Assembly (NCBI GenBank): GCA_029006195.1 | Contig: JAQXGH010000053.1 | Span: forward strand, 1-51,790 | From: Bacillota bacterium | GTDB lineage: Bacteria > Bacillota > Clostridia > Peptostreptococcales > Anaerovoracaceae | DNA: 51,790 nt | Direction of reading: 5' to 3' | Shown here: in pieces, positions 41,587 to 49,617 of the stretch | Position numbering within the stretch: position 1 is the stretch's first letter | Layout of the letters: each line of letters begins with the position of its first letter | Program-made: the position numbers and the translations under genes | Notes under the pieces: model-generated | Database searches by the model: none | What the model was told of the DNA's origin: nothing | Seen by the model: only the letters and a program-made list of their open reading frames with translations

Positions 41587-41617
41587 ACGCACTGGCGGGG
41601 GCTGGTGCGTTTTTTTA
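41587..41617 (+). terminator. Intrinsic terminator after the thioesterase gene
   Basis: ACGCAC (41587-41592) and GTGCGT (41605-41610) form a stem around a G-rich loop, followed by seven T. Confidence 0.85.
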
Positions 41618-41668
41618 TTTGTGGTGGTTTGCCAGAGGTCGCGGCGCCCGTCCAACAAAATACTTTAT

Positions 41669-41697
41669 TTATACCGCCCAATTTGATATAATATAAT
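41669..41697 (+). promoter_or_regulatory. Promoter region of prfA with two overlapping -10 boxes
   Basis: Two TATAAT words (41687-41692 and 41692-41697) lie 30-35 bases before prfA. Candidate -35 boxes are weak (TTTATT at 41664-41669 or TTATAC at 41669-41674, each 17 bases from one -10). Confidence 0.6.
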
Positions 41698-41726
41698 GAC
41701 CTATAAGCGGAATTAAGGAGAATAAC

Positions 41727-42788
41727 ATGTTTGATAAACTGGATTTTATAACAGAGAAATATGATGAACTCGCGCAGAAGGTTTCTGACCCGGATATCAT
41801 TGCTAACCAGAAGGTTTGGCAGAAGCATATCAAGGAAATGGGTGAAATGGAGCCTATCGTAAAGAAATACACTGAGTACAAGAAGGCTAAGGAAAGCCTC
41901 GAAGAGGCTAAGGAAATGCTCAGCGATGGCGATGAAGAAATGCGTGAACTGGCTAAGATGGAAATCAGTGACCTGGAAGAACAGATCGAAACTGCAGAGG
42001 AAGAACTGAAGATCCTTCTCCTGCCTAAGGACCCTAACGATGATAAGAACGTAATCCTCGAAATAAGAGCTGGTACTGGTGGCGAAGAAGCTGCACTTTT
42101 CGGTGCTGACCTTCTCAGAATGTACACTAGATACGCAGAACGTAATCGTTGGAAGACAGAAATCATGGAAATGAACGATACTGGTATCGGTGGCATCAAG
42201 GAAGCGGTTGTTCTCATCAAGGGTAAGGGAGCATATTCAAGACTCAAGTTTGAAAGCGGAGCACACAGAGTACAGAGAGTTCCAGAAACAGAATCAAGTG
42301 GCAGAGTTCACACATCAGCAGCTACAGTAGCTGTATTGCCTGAAGTAGATGACGTAGAAGTTGACCTCAATCCTAACGACGTTAGAGTTGACGTATACAG
42401 AGCATCAGGTAATGGTGGACAGTGCGTTAATACTACAGACTCAGCCGTTAGACTTACTCACGAACCTACAGGTCTCGTAGTAACATGTCAGGACGAAAAG
42501 TCACAGATCAAGAATAAGGAAAAAGCATTTAAGGTTCTCAAGTCACGTCTTTATGACCTGGAAATGCAGAAACAGCAGGACGAAATCGCAGGTCAGAGAA
42601 AGAGCCAGGTTGGTTCAGGTGACAGAAGTGAAAGAATCAGAACATATAACTTCCCACAGGGCAGAGTTTCAGATCATAGAATCGGCATGACGATCTATAA
42701 GCTGGACAGCTTCCTTGATGGAGATATTGATGAAATCGTAGATGGCCTCATCACAAGTGATCAGGCTGAGAAAATGAAGGCGTTCTAA
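41727..42788 (+). CDS. prfA: Peptide chain release factor 1 (353 aa)
   Basis: Reads UAA and UAG and triggers peptide release. The GGQ motif is at residues 230-232 in [18 protein letters not shown]; the TTDSA context marks factor 1 rather than factor 2. The PCRF domain ([16 protein letters not shown]) and the C-terminal [14 protein letters not shown] are typical. The Gln232 is the substrate of PrmC, encoded far upstream in this window. It has an AAGGAG site and is directly followed (no gap) by the sua5-like gene. Confidence 0.97.
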   Translation: MFDKLDFITEKYDELAQKVSDPDIIANQKVWQKHIKEMGEMEPIVKKYTEYKKAKESLEEAKEMLSDGDEEMRELAKMEISDLEEQIETAEEELKILLLPKDPNDDKNVILEIRAGTGGEEAALFGADLLRMYTRYAERNRWKTEIMEMNDTGIGGIKEAVVLIKGKGAYSRLKFESGAHRVQRVPETESSGRVHTSAATVAVLPEVDDVEVDLNPNDVRVDVYRASGNGGQCVNTTDSAVRLTHEPTGLVVTCQDEKSQIKNKEKAFKVLKSRLYDLEMQKQQDEIAGQRKSQVGSGDRSERIRTYNFPQGRVSDHRIGMTIYKLDSFLDGDIDEIVDGLITSDQAEKMKAF

Positions 42789-43820
42789 ATGAAAACACAA
42801 ATTTTTACAACAGACAGACAAGATATTGCAAAGGCTGCAAACATCATCAAAGAAGGCGGGATTGTAGCCTTTCCGACTGAAACAGTTTACGGGCTTGGCG
42901 CCAACGCTATGGATGCTGACGCAGTAGCTAAGATATACGAAGCTAAGGGCAGACCAAGCGATAATCCGATGATCGTGCACATTTCCAGAGCTAGTGACAT
43001 CGGACAGCTGACTAGAATGCTCAGCCCGGACATCGTAGCTATAATCGAGAATTTCTGGCCAGGTCCTTTGACTATTATCGTTAAGAAGAGACCGGAAGTT
43101 CCGGACAAAACTACTGGCGGACTTGATACAGTCGCAGTAAGAATGCCGGACAGCAAGGCTGCGCTCGATCTTATCACATTCGCAGGATGCCCGATCGCGG
43201 CACCTAGCGCTAACTTAAGCGGCAGCCCTAGCCCGACAAGAGCTAAGGATGTAGTCGCTGATATGGACGGCAGAATTGATGGAATCATCGAAGGCGAAGA
43301 CTGCAGAGTGGGCATCGAATCAACAGTACTCGACCTTACAGGTGACGTTCCTACAATCTTAAGACCTGGAATCATAACAGCTGAGAGCATTGAAGCTGCT
43401 ATCGGCAAGGAAGTTAAGTATGATGAATCATTAACAGAAGATGCTAAGCACATTCAGCTGGATCCAGCAGCTGGAGTAAGTGAAAGCGACTTCCAGCCAA
43501 AGTCTCCAGGAATGAAATATAAGCACTATGCGCCTAAGGCTCAGATGATAGTAGTTGAAGGCGAAAGAAATAAGGTCAAGGCTGAAATCGAGAGATTGAA
43601 GGTTTTGAACGAAAGAATCGGAAACAAGGTTGGAGTTATTCTCTTCGAAGAAAAGGCGTTCCTTGAGGCGGCGCACAATTTCTTTGCCAACCTTAGAGAT
43701 TTAGACGGCGAAGGTGTTGACCTGATTCTTGCGGGCGCACTCAGCGATACAGACGGCGTAGGTTTTGCAGTAATGAATAGAATGCTGAAGTCAGCAGGAT
43801 ATAATATAGTGAGGGTATAG
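42789..43820 (+). CDS. L-threonylcarbamoyladenylate synthase, Sua5 type (343 aa)
   Basis: Makes threonylcarbamoyl-AMP for the t6A37 modification of ANN-decoding tRNAs. The N-terminal YrdC/TsaC domain has GGIVAFPTETVYGLGANA, KGRPSDNPM and SANLSGSPSP. The linker PGMKYKHYAPK and a C-terminal Sua5 domain make it the long form (ywlC-like). The start codon touches the prfA stop. rpiB follows two bases later. The group prfA-sua5-rpiB is a common Bacillota order. Confidence 0.95.
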   Translation: MKTQIFTTDRQDIAKAANIIKEGGIVAFPTETVYGLGANAMDADAVAKIYEAKGRPSDNPMIVHISRASDIGQLTRMLSPDIVAIIENFWPGPLTIIVKKRPEVPDKTTGGLDTVAVRMPDSKAALDLITFAGCPIAAPSANLSGSPSPTRAKDVVADMDGRIDGIIEGEDCRVGIESTVLDLTGDVPTILRPGIITAESIEAAIGKEVKYDESLTEDAKHIQLDPAAGVSESDFQPKSPGMKYKHYAPKAQMIVVEGERNKVKAEIERLKVLNERIGNKVGVILFEEKAFLEAAHNFFANLRDLDGEGVDLILAGALSDTDGVGFAVMNRMLKSAGYNIVRV

Positions 43821-43822
43821 AC

Positions 43823-44257
43823 ATGATAATAGCAATAGCAAGTGATCACGGCGGTTTTGAACTTAAGAAGGTAATTAAGCAGTATCTCAGCGAGAGAAAG
43901 ATCAAGTACGTAGATCTGGGTACACACAGCAGCGAGTCTGTTGATTATCCGATTTACGGCAAGGCATGTGCGGAATCAGTTGCCAGCGGCAGAGCTGACA
44001 TGGGCATAGTAATTTGCGGAACTGGTATCGGCATTTCAATCGCTGCGAATAAGGTTAAGGGAATCAGATGCGGACTTTGCACTAGCGTGGAAATGGCTAA
44101 GCTGACTAGACAGCACAACAATGCCAACATGCTGGCTATGGGCGGCAGAACAACATCAGATGAGCTTGCCATCGCAATTACTGAAGCTTTCCTTGATACT
44201 GAGTTTGAAGGCGGAAGACACAAGCGTCGTACAGATATGCTTGATGATATGATTTAA
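43823..44257 (+). CDS. rpiB: Ribose-5-phosphate isomerase B (144 aa)
   Basis: Interconverts ribose-5-phosphate and ribulose-5-phosphate in the pentose phosphate pathway. Signature parts are SDHGGFELK at the start, [17 protein letters not shown] with the catalytic Cys near residue 66, and [13 protein letters not shown]. Length is normal. It lies two bases after the sua5-like gene and 22 bases before tyrS, so it is in the prfA operon. Confidence 0.96.
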   Translation: MIIAIASDHGGFELKKVIKQYLSERKIKYVDLGTHSSESVDYPIYGKACAESVASGRADMGIVICGTGIGISIAANKVKGIRCGLCTSVEMAKLTRQHNNANMLAMGGRTTSDELAIAITEAFLDTEFEGGRHKRRTDMLDDMI

Positions 44258-44279
44258 TATATTGAAAGGACACATAAAA

Positions 44280-45644
44280 ATGAAATTCGATTTTATCCCA
44301 GATAATGTTAGTAAGTTTGACAATGTATATGATGTCCTCAAGGAAAGAGGATTTATCGAACAGTCAACAGACGAAGAGAAAGTAAGAGAACTTCTCCAGA
44401 ATGAGAAGGTTAAGTTCTATATCGGTTTTGACCCAACTGCAGATTGTCTTCACGTTGGTCACTTCATGCAGGTTATCATCATGATGTACATGCAGAAGTT
44501 CGGACACACTCCAGTAGTTCTCATCGGTGGCGGTACTGGTATGGTAGGCGACCCTTCAGGCAGAACTGACATGAGACAGGTTATGAGCATCGAAACTATC
44601 GAACATAACTGTGCTCAGTTCAAGAACCTCTTCAACCAGTTCCTGGAATTCGACGATGAATGGGAATACGTTGGTAACGAAGGCGTTTATACTCCAGGTC
44701 ATGAAACAAAGACTCCAGATCCTGGCAAGGCAGTAGCTGTAAACAATGCTAGATGGTTAAGACCTCTTAACTATATCGACTTCCTCAGAGAAGTTGGTTC
44801 ACTCTTTAACGTTAACACAATGCTGAGAGCAGAATGCTTCAAGCAGAGAATGGAACGTGAAGGCGGCCTTACTATGTTCGAACTGAACTACATGCTCATG
44901 CAGAGCTATGACTTCATGGTAATGGCTAGAGACTTTGACGTTAAGATCGAATTCGGCGGTAATGACCAGTGGTCAAACATCATCGGCGGTGTAGACCTTA
45001 CAAGAAAGAAGACTGGTAAGGAAGTATACGGCATGACATTCTCACTTCTTACTAACTCAGAAGGTAAGAAGATGGGTAAGACTCAGAAGGGCGCTCTCTG
45101 GCTCAGCCCAGAAAAGACTTCACCATACGATTTCTACCAGTACTGGAGAAACGTTGGCGATGCTGACGTAAACAAGTGCCTGAGAATGCTCACATTCCTG
45201 CCAATGGACGAAGTAGAAAGACTTTCAAACCTGCAGGATGCAGAAATCAATAAGGCTAAGGAAATCCTCGCTTTCGAAGTAACTAAGCTGGTTCACGGCG
45301 AAGAAGAAGCTACAAAGGCTCAGGAAGCAGCTAGAGCAGCATTCGGTGGCGGCGGCGCTGGTATGGCTAACCTGCCAGTAGTTGAATTCCCAGCTGACAA
45401 GCTCCAATCAACTGACAAGGAAGGTAACGAACTGGGCGGTCTCGGTGTAGTAGCATACATCAAGGAACTGGGCCTGGTACCTTCAAACAGAGAAGGCTTC
45501 ATGGCAGTTGAACAGGGCGGCCTGAAGATCGATGGCGAAAAGGTTACAGATAAGAAGCTCCTCATCACAGCAGAAATGTTTAAGGACGGCAAGATGCTGG
45601 TTGAAAAGGGCAAGAAAAAGAAGGTCGTTGTTGAATTAGTTTAA
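44280..45644 (+). CDS. tyrS: Tyrosyl-tRNA synthetase (454 aa)
   Basis: Class I synthetase charging tRNA-Tyr. The ATP-binding HIGH motif is HVGH near residue 60, the tyrosine-site motif is [13 protein letters not shown], and the KMSKS loop is KKMGKT. The C-terminus has an S4-like RNA-binding domain ([13 protein letters not shown]). It is somewhat longer than the usual 400-420 residues, with extra sequence near residues 110-150 and 345-370. The ATG at 44280 follows GAAAGGA; an upstream in-frame TTG at 44262 overlaps this site and is rejected. No T-box fits in the 22-base gap, so it depends on the upstream promoter. Confidence 0.96.
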   Translation: MKFDFIPDNVSKFDNVYDVLKERGFIEQSTDEEKVRELLQNEKVKFYIGFDPTADCLHVGHFMQVIIMMYMQKFGHTPVVLIGGGTGMVGDPSGRTDMRQVMSIETIEHNCAQFKNLFNQFLEFDDEWEYVGNEGVYTPGHETKTPDPGKAVAVNNARWLRPLNYIDFLREVGSLFNVNTMLRAECFKQRMEREGGLTMFELNYMLMQSYDFMVMARDFDVKIEFGGNDQWSNIIGGVDLTRKKTGKEVYGMTFSLLTNSEGKKMGKTQKGALWLSPEKTSPYDFYQYWRNVGDADVNKCLRMLTFLPMDEVERLSNLQDAEINKAKEILAFEVTKLVHGEEEATKAQEAARAAFGGGGAGMANLPVVEFPADKLQSTDKEGNELGGLGVVAYIKELGLVPSNREGFMAVEQGGLKIDGEKVTDKKLLITAEMFKDGKMLVEKGKKKKVVVELV

Positions 45645-45656
45645 TTCAATTAAATC

Positions 45657-45688
45657 AAAACAGGCAGGGCGCAGCCCTGCCTGTTTTT
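45657..45688. terminator. Terminator after tyrS, usable by both convergent genes
   Basis: AACAGGCAGGGC and GCCCTGCCTGTT form a 12-bp stem with a 3-base loop (45659-45685), with A-run and T-run flanks. Confidence 0.93.
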
Positions 45689-45693
45689 ATCTT

Positions 45694-46380
45694 CTATAAT
45701 ACGAATTTGTATCCAAGTCCCCTAACAGTCTGAATATACTTAGGGTTTGATGGATCATCTTCGATTTTCTGTCTGAGTCTGTTGATGTAAACCATAATGG
45801 CGTTTTCGTCTATAATGGCATCTCCCCAAACCATGCTGTAGATCATGTCCTTGGCGAATATGCGGCCAACATTATCCATAAACAGCTTCATGATGGAAGA
45901 CTCCTTTGATGAGAGGAAAATCTCCTCGCCACTCTTATAAAGACGAAGCGTACTTGTGTTGTACTTGAATGGGCCGGCGATCAGTTCGTTGCTTGCTGCG
46001 TCTGAGCTGCTGCTGCGGCTTCTTCTGATAAGCGCCTTGGCTTTGGCTCCCAGAGTAACTGGATTAAAAGGCTTAGTGATGTAATCATCAGCACCAAGGT
46101 CAAGACCGTAGAGTGTATCATAATCTTCTTTTCTGCCGCTTACTACCATGATTGGGAGCGGATTGTCTGCGTTGCGGACTTCTCTGATAACGTCAAAACC
46201 ATCCATGCCGTGCATGTTGATGTCGAGAAGCATAATGTCGTACTTCTTCTCCTTTATCATCTGAAGCGCTTCTTCGCCGCTCGATGCGACTTCTGCGTCA
46301 ATGTCGTTGCTGGTTACGATTTTATATAACATTGTACGAACAGACTGGTCGTCATCGACGATTAAAGCCAAATCTTTCAT
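45694..46380 (-). CDS. OmpR-family response regulator (228 aa)
   Basis: The receiver domain (1-120) has the acidic pocket VDDDQ, phosphoacceptor Asp53 (LLDINM) and the conserved Lys in DYITKPF. A winged-helix DNA-binding domain (about 130-228) ends in RGLGYKFVL. It is divergent from a histidine kinase gene with an 84-bp shared gap, so the two are very likely cognate. Confidence 0.93.
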   Translation of the reverse strand: MKDLALIVDDDQSVRTMLYKIVTSNDIDAEVASSGEEALQMIKEKKYDIMLLDINMHGMDGFDVIREVRNADNPLPIMVVSGRKEDYDTLYGLDLGADDYITKPFNPVTLGAKAKALIRRSRSSSSDAASNELIAGPFKYNTSTLRLYKSGEEIFLSSKESSIMKLFMDNVGRIFAKDMIYSMVWGDAIIDENAIMVYINRLRQKIEDDPSNPKYIQTVRGLGYKFVL

Positions 46381-46402
46381 ATGTCTCCTTTTCCTTTAAT
46401 GA

Positions 46403-46432
46403 TTGCAAAATTCTTCTTCGCTTTAGTATAAT
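46403..46432 (+). promoter_or_regulatory. Promoter of the histidine kinase gene
   Basis: TTGCAA (46403-46408) and a perfect TATAAT (46427-46432) are 18 bases apart, 32 bases before the kinase start. Confidence 0.65.
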
Positions 46433-46464
46433 TGAAATGGCGATTTTTCTCAAGAGGAGGAGCA

Positions 46465-48219
46465 ATGGACCAGCAGAAAAAACAAAGACAACTTAAATAT
46501 AATATATTGATTTTCGCATTGGCTGTGGCGCTGATATTATTTGGCGGCTTCATGGCCCTCAATACATATGAACAAAACAGTGCGGGGTTTTTGCAATACG
46601 AGGACAAGCAGCTTGACAGAATGGCTGGCGCTTCTGACGGAAATCTTAAGACTATATTTGACGATGCGCAGTCCAGCATAGACAATATCGCTCACAGTAG
46701 GCGTATCGTTGAAGCTGTTAACAATTGGTTAGCCACTGGCTATGAGGAGCCTTTGGACACAGCGCTTGAAACCAAAGTATTTGTGCAGAGCGACATATGC
46801 ACAACTGTGCTTTTAGAAAAAGACGGCAAAATCATTTACTCCCTTGATGGTGATACTGACTATAAGTTCAAGAAAACCAAATTGGACGAACACGTTAGAT
46901 TCTGCCAAAACCTCAACGGCAACGTTTTCATCGCCTTTGACAGTAAAAGCAGAAGAGGAATCAAATACACTGCGCTTTTAGATCTCAGAAGAATCTATAT
47001 GCAGATTGCAGGCAGTGATACCGGTGAGGATTTCGGGCTTATCCTCCTCGATAAAACCGGCAATATCGTAATCTACCCTGATGACAATAATATAATGGCC
47101 AGATCTCTGGAGAATGTGGAGAAACCAGCACTCCTCGAAGGCATTGAGTTCCTGAAGACAAGTCAGGAAAACGGTCAGGACCTTAACGATTCATATCAGG
47201 CCAGCCAAAGCAACAAGACCTTCAGAATCGACACTCTGGTATCGAATAATAACCAAAACAAACTTTTCTCAATCGCCTCAGTTGCCAATTATGAACCCAT
47301 AAAGCGTCTGACAAAGAAGACAAGCATTGAACTCTTCATATTCTTCATGACAATGGCTGTGGGCATCGGCATTTTAGTAGTAACGCTGATAATCACAAGA
47401 AGACGTAATCAGGAAGCGCTGGAGGAACTGGAAACGCTCAAAGAAAAGAACCGCATCATGGAGGAACTCCAGGAGAAGGCTGAGAATCTGGCTCATATGC
47501 AAAGGCTAGAAACTATAGGTACTCTTACTTCCAGCATAGCGCATGAGTTCAATAATCTGCTGACCCCTATCATGGGTTACAGCATTATGACTTTGGAAAA
47601 GCTGCCGCCTGAAGAAGTCGAAATGTATGACAATATTTTGGAAATATACAATGCTTCTAACAAGGCCAAAGAAATAATCTCCAGATTGTCAAAGCTGTCC
47701 AGAAGGGATACTGACAGGAAATTTGACGCACTGAATCCTGATTTGGTTTTGAACAAGGCTATGAATATGACTACGCCGGCTCTGCCAAAGAATGTGGATG
47801 TAATAAGGAAGCTTAACTGCTCGAACGTTAAGGTTTCGGGTAACGAAGTTCAGCTTTCGCAGCTCCTTCTTAACCTCATGATCAATGCCTTCCAGGCAAT
47901 GGGCGAAGAAGGCGGCCTTTTGACACTGGAGACAAAGCTTGTGGATAAAGAAGTTGTGATCTCTGTCAAAGACACAGGCTGTGGAATTGACGACGAAACT
48001 AAGGCTAAGATATTTGACCCGTTCTTCACAACAAAAGTCTCTGGAGAAGGTACTGGCCTCGGCCTTGCCATAGCTCTTCAGTCGGTCGAAGATCATAACG
48101 GACACATAGAAGTTGAGTCCGAAGTTGGTAAGGGAACTACATTTAGTGTTTACCTGCCGCAGCTGGAAGAAAGTCAAGAAGAAAAATCGCTAGAAACCGC
48201 AGAAAATGAAGGCTTTTAG
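46465..48219 (+). CDS. Membrane sensor histidine kinase (584 aa)
   Basis: Two membrane helices (about 12-32 and 289-311) enclose an extracytoplasmic sensor of about 250 residues, probably Cache-like; its ligand is unknown. After a coiled-coil linker, the phosphoacceptor His360 is in SSIAHEFNNLL. The ATPase domain has the N-box LLLNLMINAFQAM, G1 VKDTGCGID and G2 GEGTGLGLA. The HEFNN pattern is of the NtrB/ZraS type rather than the EnvZ type, although the partner regulator is OmpR-like. The start at 46465 has GAGGAGGA; an ATG at 46432 overlaps the -10 box and is rejected. Confidence 0.92.
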   Translation: MDQQKKQRQLKYNILIFALAVALILFGGFMALNTYEQNSAGFLQYEDKQLDRMAGASDGNLKTIFDDAQSSIDNIAHSRRIVEAVNNWLATGYEEPLDTALETKVFVQSDICTTVLLEKDGKIIYSLDGDTDYKFKKTKLDEHVRFCQNLNGNVFIAFDSKSRRGIKYTALLDLRRIYMQIAGSDTGEDFGLILLDKTGNIVIYPDDNNIMARSLENVEKPALLEGIEFLKTSQENGQDLNDSYQASQSNKTFRIDTLVSNNNQNKLFSIASVANYEPIKRLTKKTSIELFIFFMTMAVGIGILVVTLIITRRRNQEALEELETLKEKNRIMEELQEKAENLAHMQRLETIGTLTSSIAHEFNNLLTPIMGYSIMTLEKLPPEEVEMYDNILEIYNASNKAKEIISRLSKLSRRDTDRKFDALNPDLVLNKAMNMTTPALPKNVDVIRKLNCSNVKVSGNEVQLSQLLLNLMINAFQAMGEEGGLLTLETKLVDKEVVISVKDTGCGIDDETKAKIFDPFFTTKVSGEGTGLGLAIALQSVEDHNGHIEVESEVGKGTTFSVYLPQLEESQEEKSLETAENEGF

Positions 48220-48230
48220 CGAGAAAACCT

Positions 48231-48259
48231 TTGACATAAGGGCATAAAGGTTGTAGAAT
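48231..48259 (+). promoter_or_regulatory. Strong promoter of rplM-rpsI
   Basis: A perfect TTGACA (48231-48236) and TAGAAT (48254-48259) are 17 bases apart, beginning 12 bases after the histidine kinase stop. Confidence 0.85.
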
Positions 48260-48263
48260 AATT

Positions 48264-48446
48264 CCGTGCCATGCGTGTGGTACGGTTTTTTCGTGTGAGC
48301 AGAGCGTGCAGCCTTTGCACTAGAGCTCGGAGCGAGCACGGCTGAAAGATATTTTTAGTGCGCTGAACCAATTGGCAGGTAGCCAATCTAGTAGGCAGGG
48401 CCGAAACAAATGCTGAAGCATTTTAGTAGGTAAGAAAGGAAGAGCA
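48264..48446 (+). promoter_or_regulatory. rplM-rpsI leader with early terminator-like hairpin
   Basis: CCGTGCCA (48264-48271) pairs with TGGTACGG (48278-48285, one G-U) and six T follow. It lies at the expected transcription start, so it may end the kinase transcript rather than act as an attenuator. The rest of the leader, about 150 bases, is GC-rich, with words AGAGCTCGGAGCGAGCACGG and TTGGCAGGTAGCCAA forming likely stems. Ribosomal protein leaders for L13 are known in Bacillota; the match here is by position and not by recognised consensus. Confidence 0.5.
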
Positions 48447-48878
48447 ATGACTAAATCATTCATCGCAAAGCCTGCAGAAGTTGAACGTAAGTGGTACGTT
48501 GTAGACGCTGAAGGCAAGACTCTCGGTAGATTAGCATCACAGATCGCTATGATTCTCAGAGGTAAGAACAAGCCAATTTACACTCCTCACGTTGACTGTG
48601 GTGACTACGTAATCGTAATCAACGCTGAAAAGGTTGCTGTAACTGGTAACAAGAGAAAAGAAAAGATTTACAAGAGACACACTGGCTACCCAGGTGGTCT
48701 TAGAGAAGTGACTTTCGAAAAGATGATGGAAAGACATCCGGAAGAAGCTGTAAGACACGCAGTTAAGGGTATGATGCCTAATGGTAAGCTCGGAAGACAG
48801 ATGTACAAGAAGTTAAAGGTATATGCTGGTCCTGAACATAACCATGCAGCTCAGAAGCCAGAAGTTCTGGATATTTAA
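48447..48878 (+). CDS. rplM: 50S ribosomal protein L13 (143 aa)
   Basis: Early-assembly protein of the large subunit. It has the usual [16 protein letters not shown] start, [12 protein letters not shown], the [12 protein letters not shown] strand and the [12 protein letters not shown] loop. Length is normal. The start has an AGGAAGAG site. It heads the rplM-rpsI pair. Confidence 0.98.
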   Translation: MTKSFIAKPAEVERKWYVVDAEGKTLGRLASQIAMILRGKNKPIYTPHVDCGDYVIVINAEKVAVTGNKRKEKIYKRHTGYPGGLREVTFEKMMERHPEEAVRHAVKGMMPNGKLGRQMYKKLKVYAGPEHNHAAQKPEVLDI

Positions 48879-48895
48879 GAAGGGAGGACTAGACT

Positions 48896-49291
48896 ATGGC
48901 AAATACACAGTACTACGGAACAGGTAGAAGAAAATCATCAGTTGCTAGAGTTAGATTAATCCCTGGCACAGGTAATATCACAGTAAACGGTAAGTCACTG
49001 GACGAATACCTTACTCTGGACATCGTTAAGAGAGAAGTTAAGAGACCTTTCGAAATCGCTGGTTGCGAAGGTCAGTTTGACGTAATCGCTACAGTTGTTG
49101 GCGGCGGCTACACAGGTCAGGCTGGTGCTTTAAGACACGGCATTTCAAGAGCACTCTGCGAAGCTGATAGAGAAGCTTACAGACCAGCTCTTAAGGCTGC
49201 TGGATTCCTTACAAGAGATTCAAGAATGAAGGAAAGAAAGAAGTACGGTCTCAAGAAGGCAAGAAGAGCATCACAGTTCTCAAAGAGATAA
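48896..49291 (+). CDS. rpsI: 30S ribosomal protein S9 (131 aa)
   Basis: Small-subunit protein whose C-terminal tail reaches the P-site tRNA. It has [16 protein letters not shown] near the start and [11 protein letters not shown] in the middle. The C-terminal tail [12 protein letters not shown] with its final Lys-Arg is intact. It starts 17 bases after rplM with a GGAGG site. Its last bases (CAAAGAGATAA) are repeated 1.87 kb downstream and may be the core of an integration site, which leaves the protein unchanged. Confidence 0.98.
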   Translation: MANTQYYGTGRRKSSVARVRLIPGTGNITVNGKSLDEYLTLDIVKREVKRPFEIAGCEGQFDVIATVVGGGYTGQAGALRHGISRALCEADREAYRPALKAAGFLTRDSRMKERKKYGLKKARRASQFSKR

Positions 49292-49315
49292 GCTCAAAGG
49301 CATTTTCAAAACGCT

Positions 49316-49452
49316 GGAAACCTTGCTATTACTGGGTTTTTGAGGTTATGGAAGTTGCAGAAAAGTTAGGATTTTATATCCACTTGCAACAACCAATTAA
49401 AAAAGATAATTTTTTAGAGGTGCATCCCGAACAAGGGAAGCACCTCTTTTTT
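49316..49452 (+). repeat. Diverged repeat, left copy (GGAAACC block to terminator)
   Basis: A block GGAAACCTTG..ATTA.TGGGTTT.TGA (49316-49343), then GTTATG-AAG-TTGCAG, then a hairpin with a T-run. The same order and spacing recur at 51187-51330, about 100 bases from block to hairpin in both. The two copies clearly share ancestry but have drifted. Confidence 0.7.
49416..49452 (+). terminator. Intrinsic terminator downstream of rpsI
   Basis: AGAGGTGC (49416-49423) pairs with GCACCTCT (49440-49447), with an inner CCC/GGG extension, followed by TTTTTT. It lies 125 bases after rpsI. The stretch 49292-49549 holds no gene, only this terminator, the repeat block and one CACTTGCAAC site. Confidence 0.92.
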
Positions 49453-49549
49453 CGTCTTCTTAGATAAAGCATTCGAGCTTCTTTAAAACTTGATTTTGTG
49501 TGATGAAATTTGTACGGTAAAAACAGAGTCCAGCCGGTCTTGCAAACTC

Positions 49550-49578
49550 TTTACAAGCAGTTTCTGGCGTGCTATAAT
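49550..49578 (+). promoter_or_regulatory. Promoter of the DUF234 ATPase gene
   Basis: TTTACA (49550-49555) and a perfect TATAAT (49573-49578) are 17 bases apart. Confidence 0.75.
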
Positions 49579-49581
49579 TTT

Positions 49582-49614
49582 ACTCGGAAAGAACCGAGTC
49601 GAAAGGAACCGAGT
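49582..49614 (+). promoter_or_regulatory. Triple CCGAGT operator or RNA switch around the ATPase ribosome binding site
   Basis: ACTCGG (49582-49587), CCGAGT (49594-49599) and CCGAGT (49609-49614) surround the GAAAGG ribosome binding site (49601-49606). The first can pair with either of the other two. Pairing with the third would bury the binding site in a loop or stem; pairing with the second would leave it open. Confidence 0.55.
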
Positions 49615-49617
49615 AAA

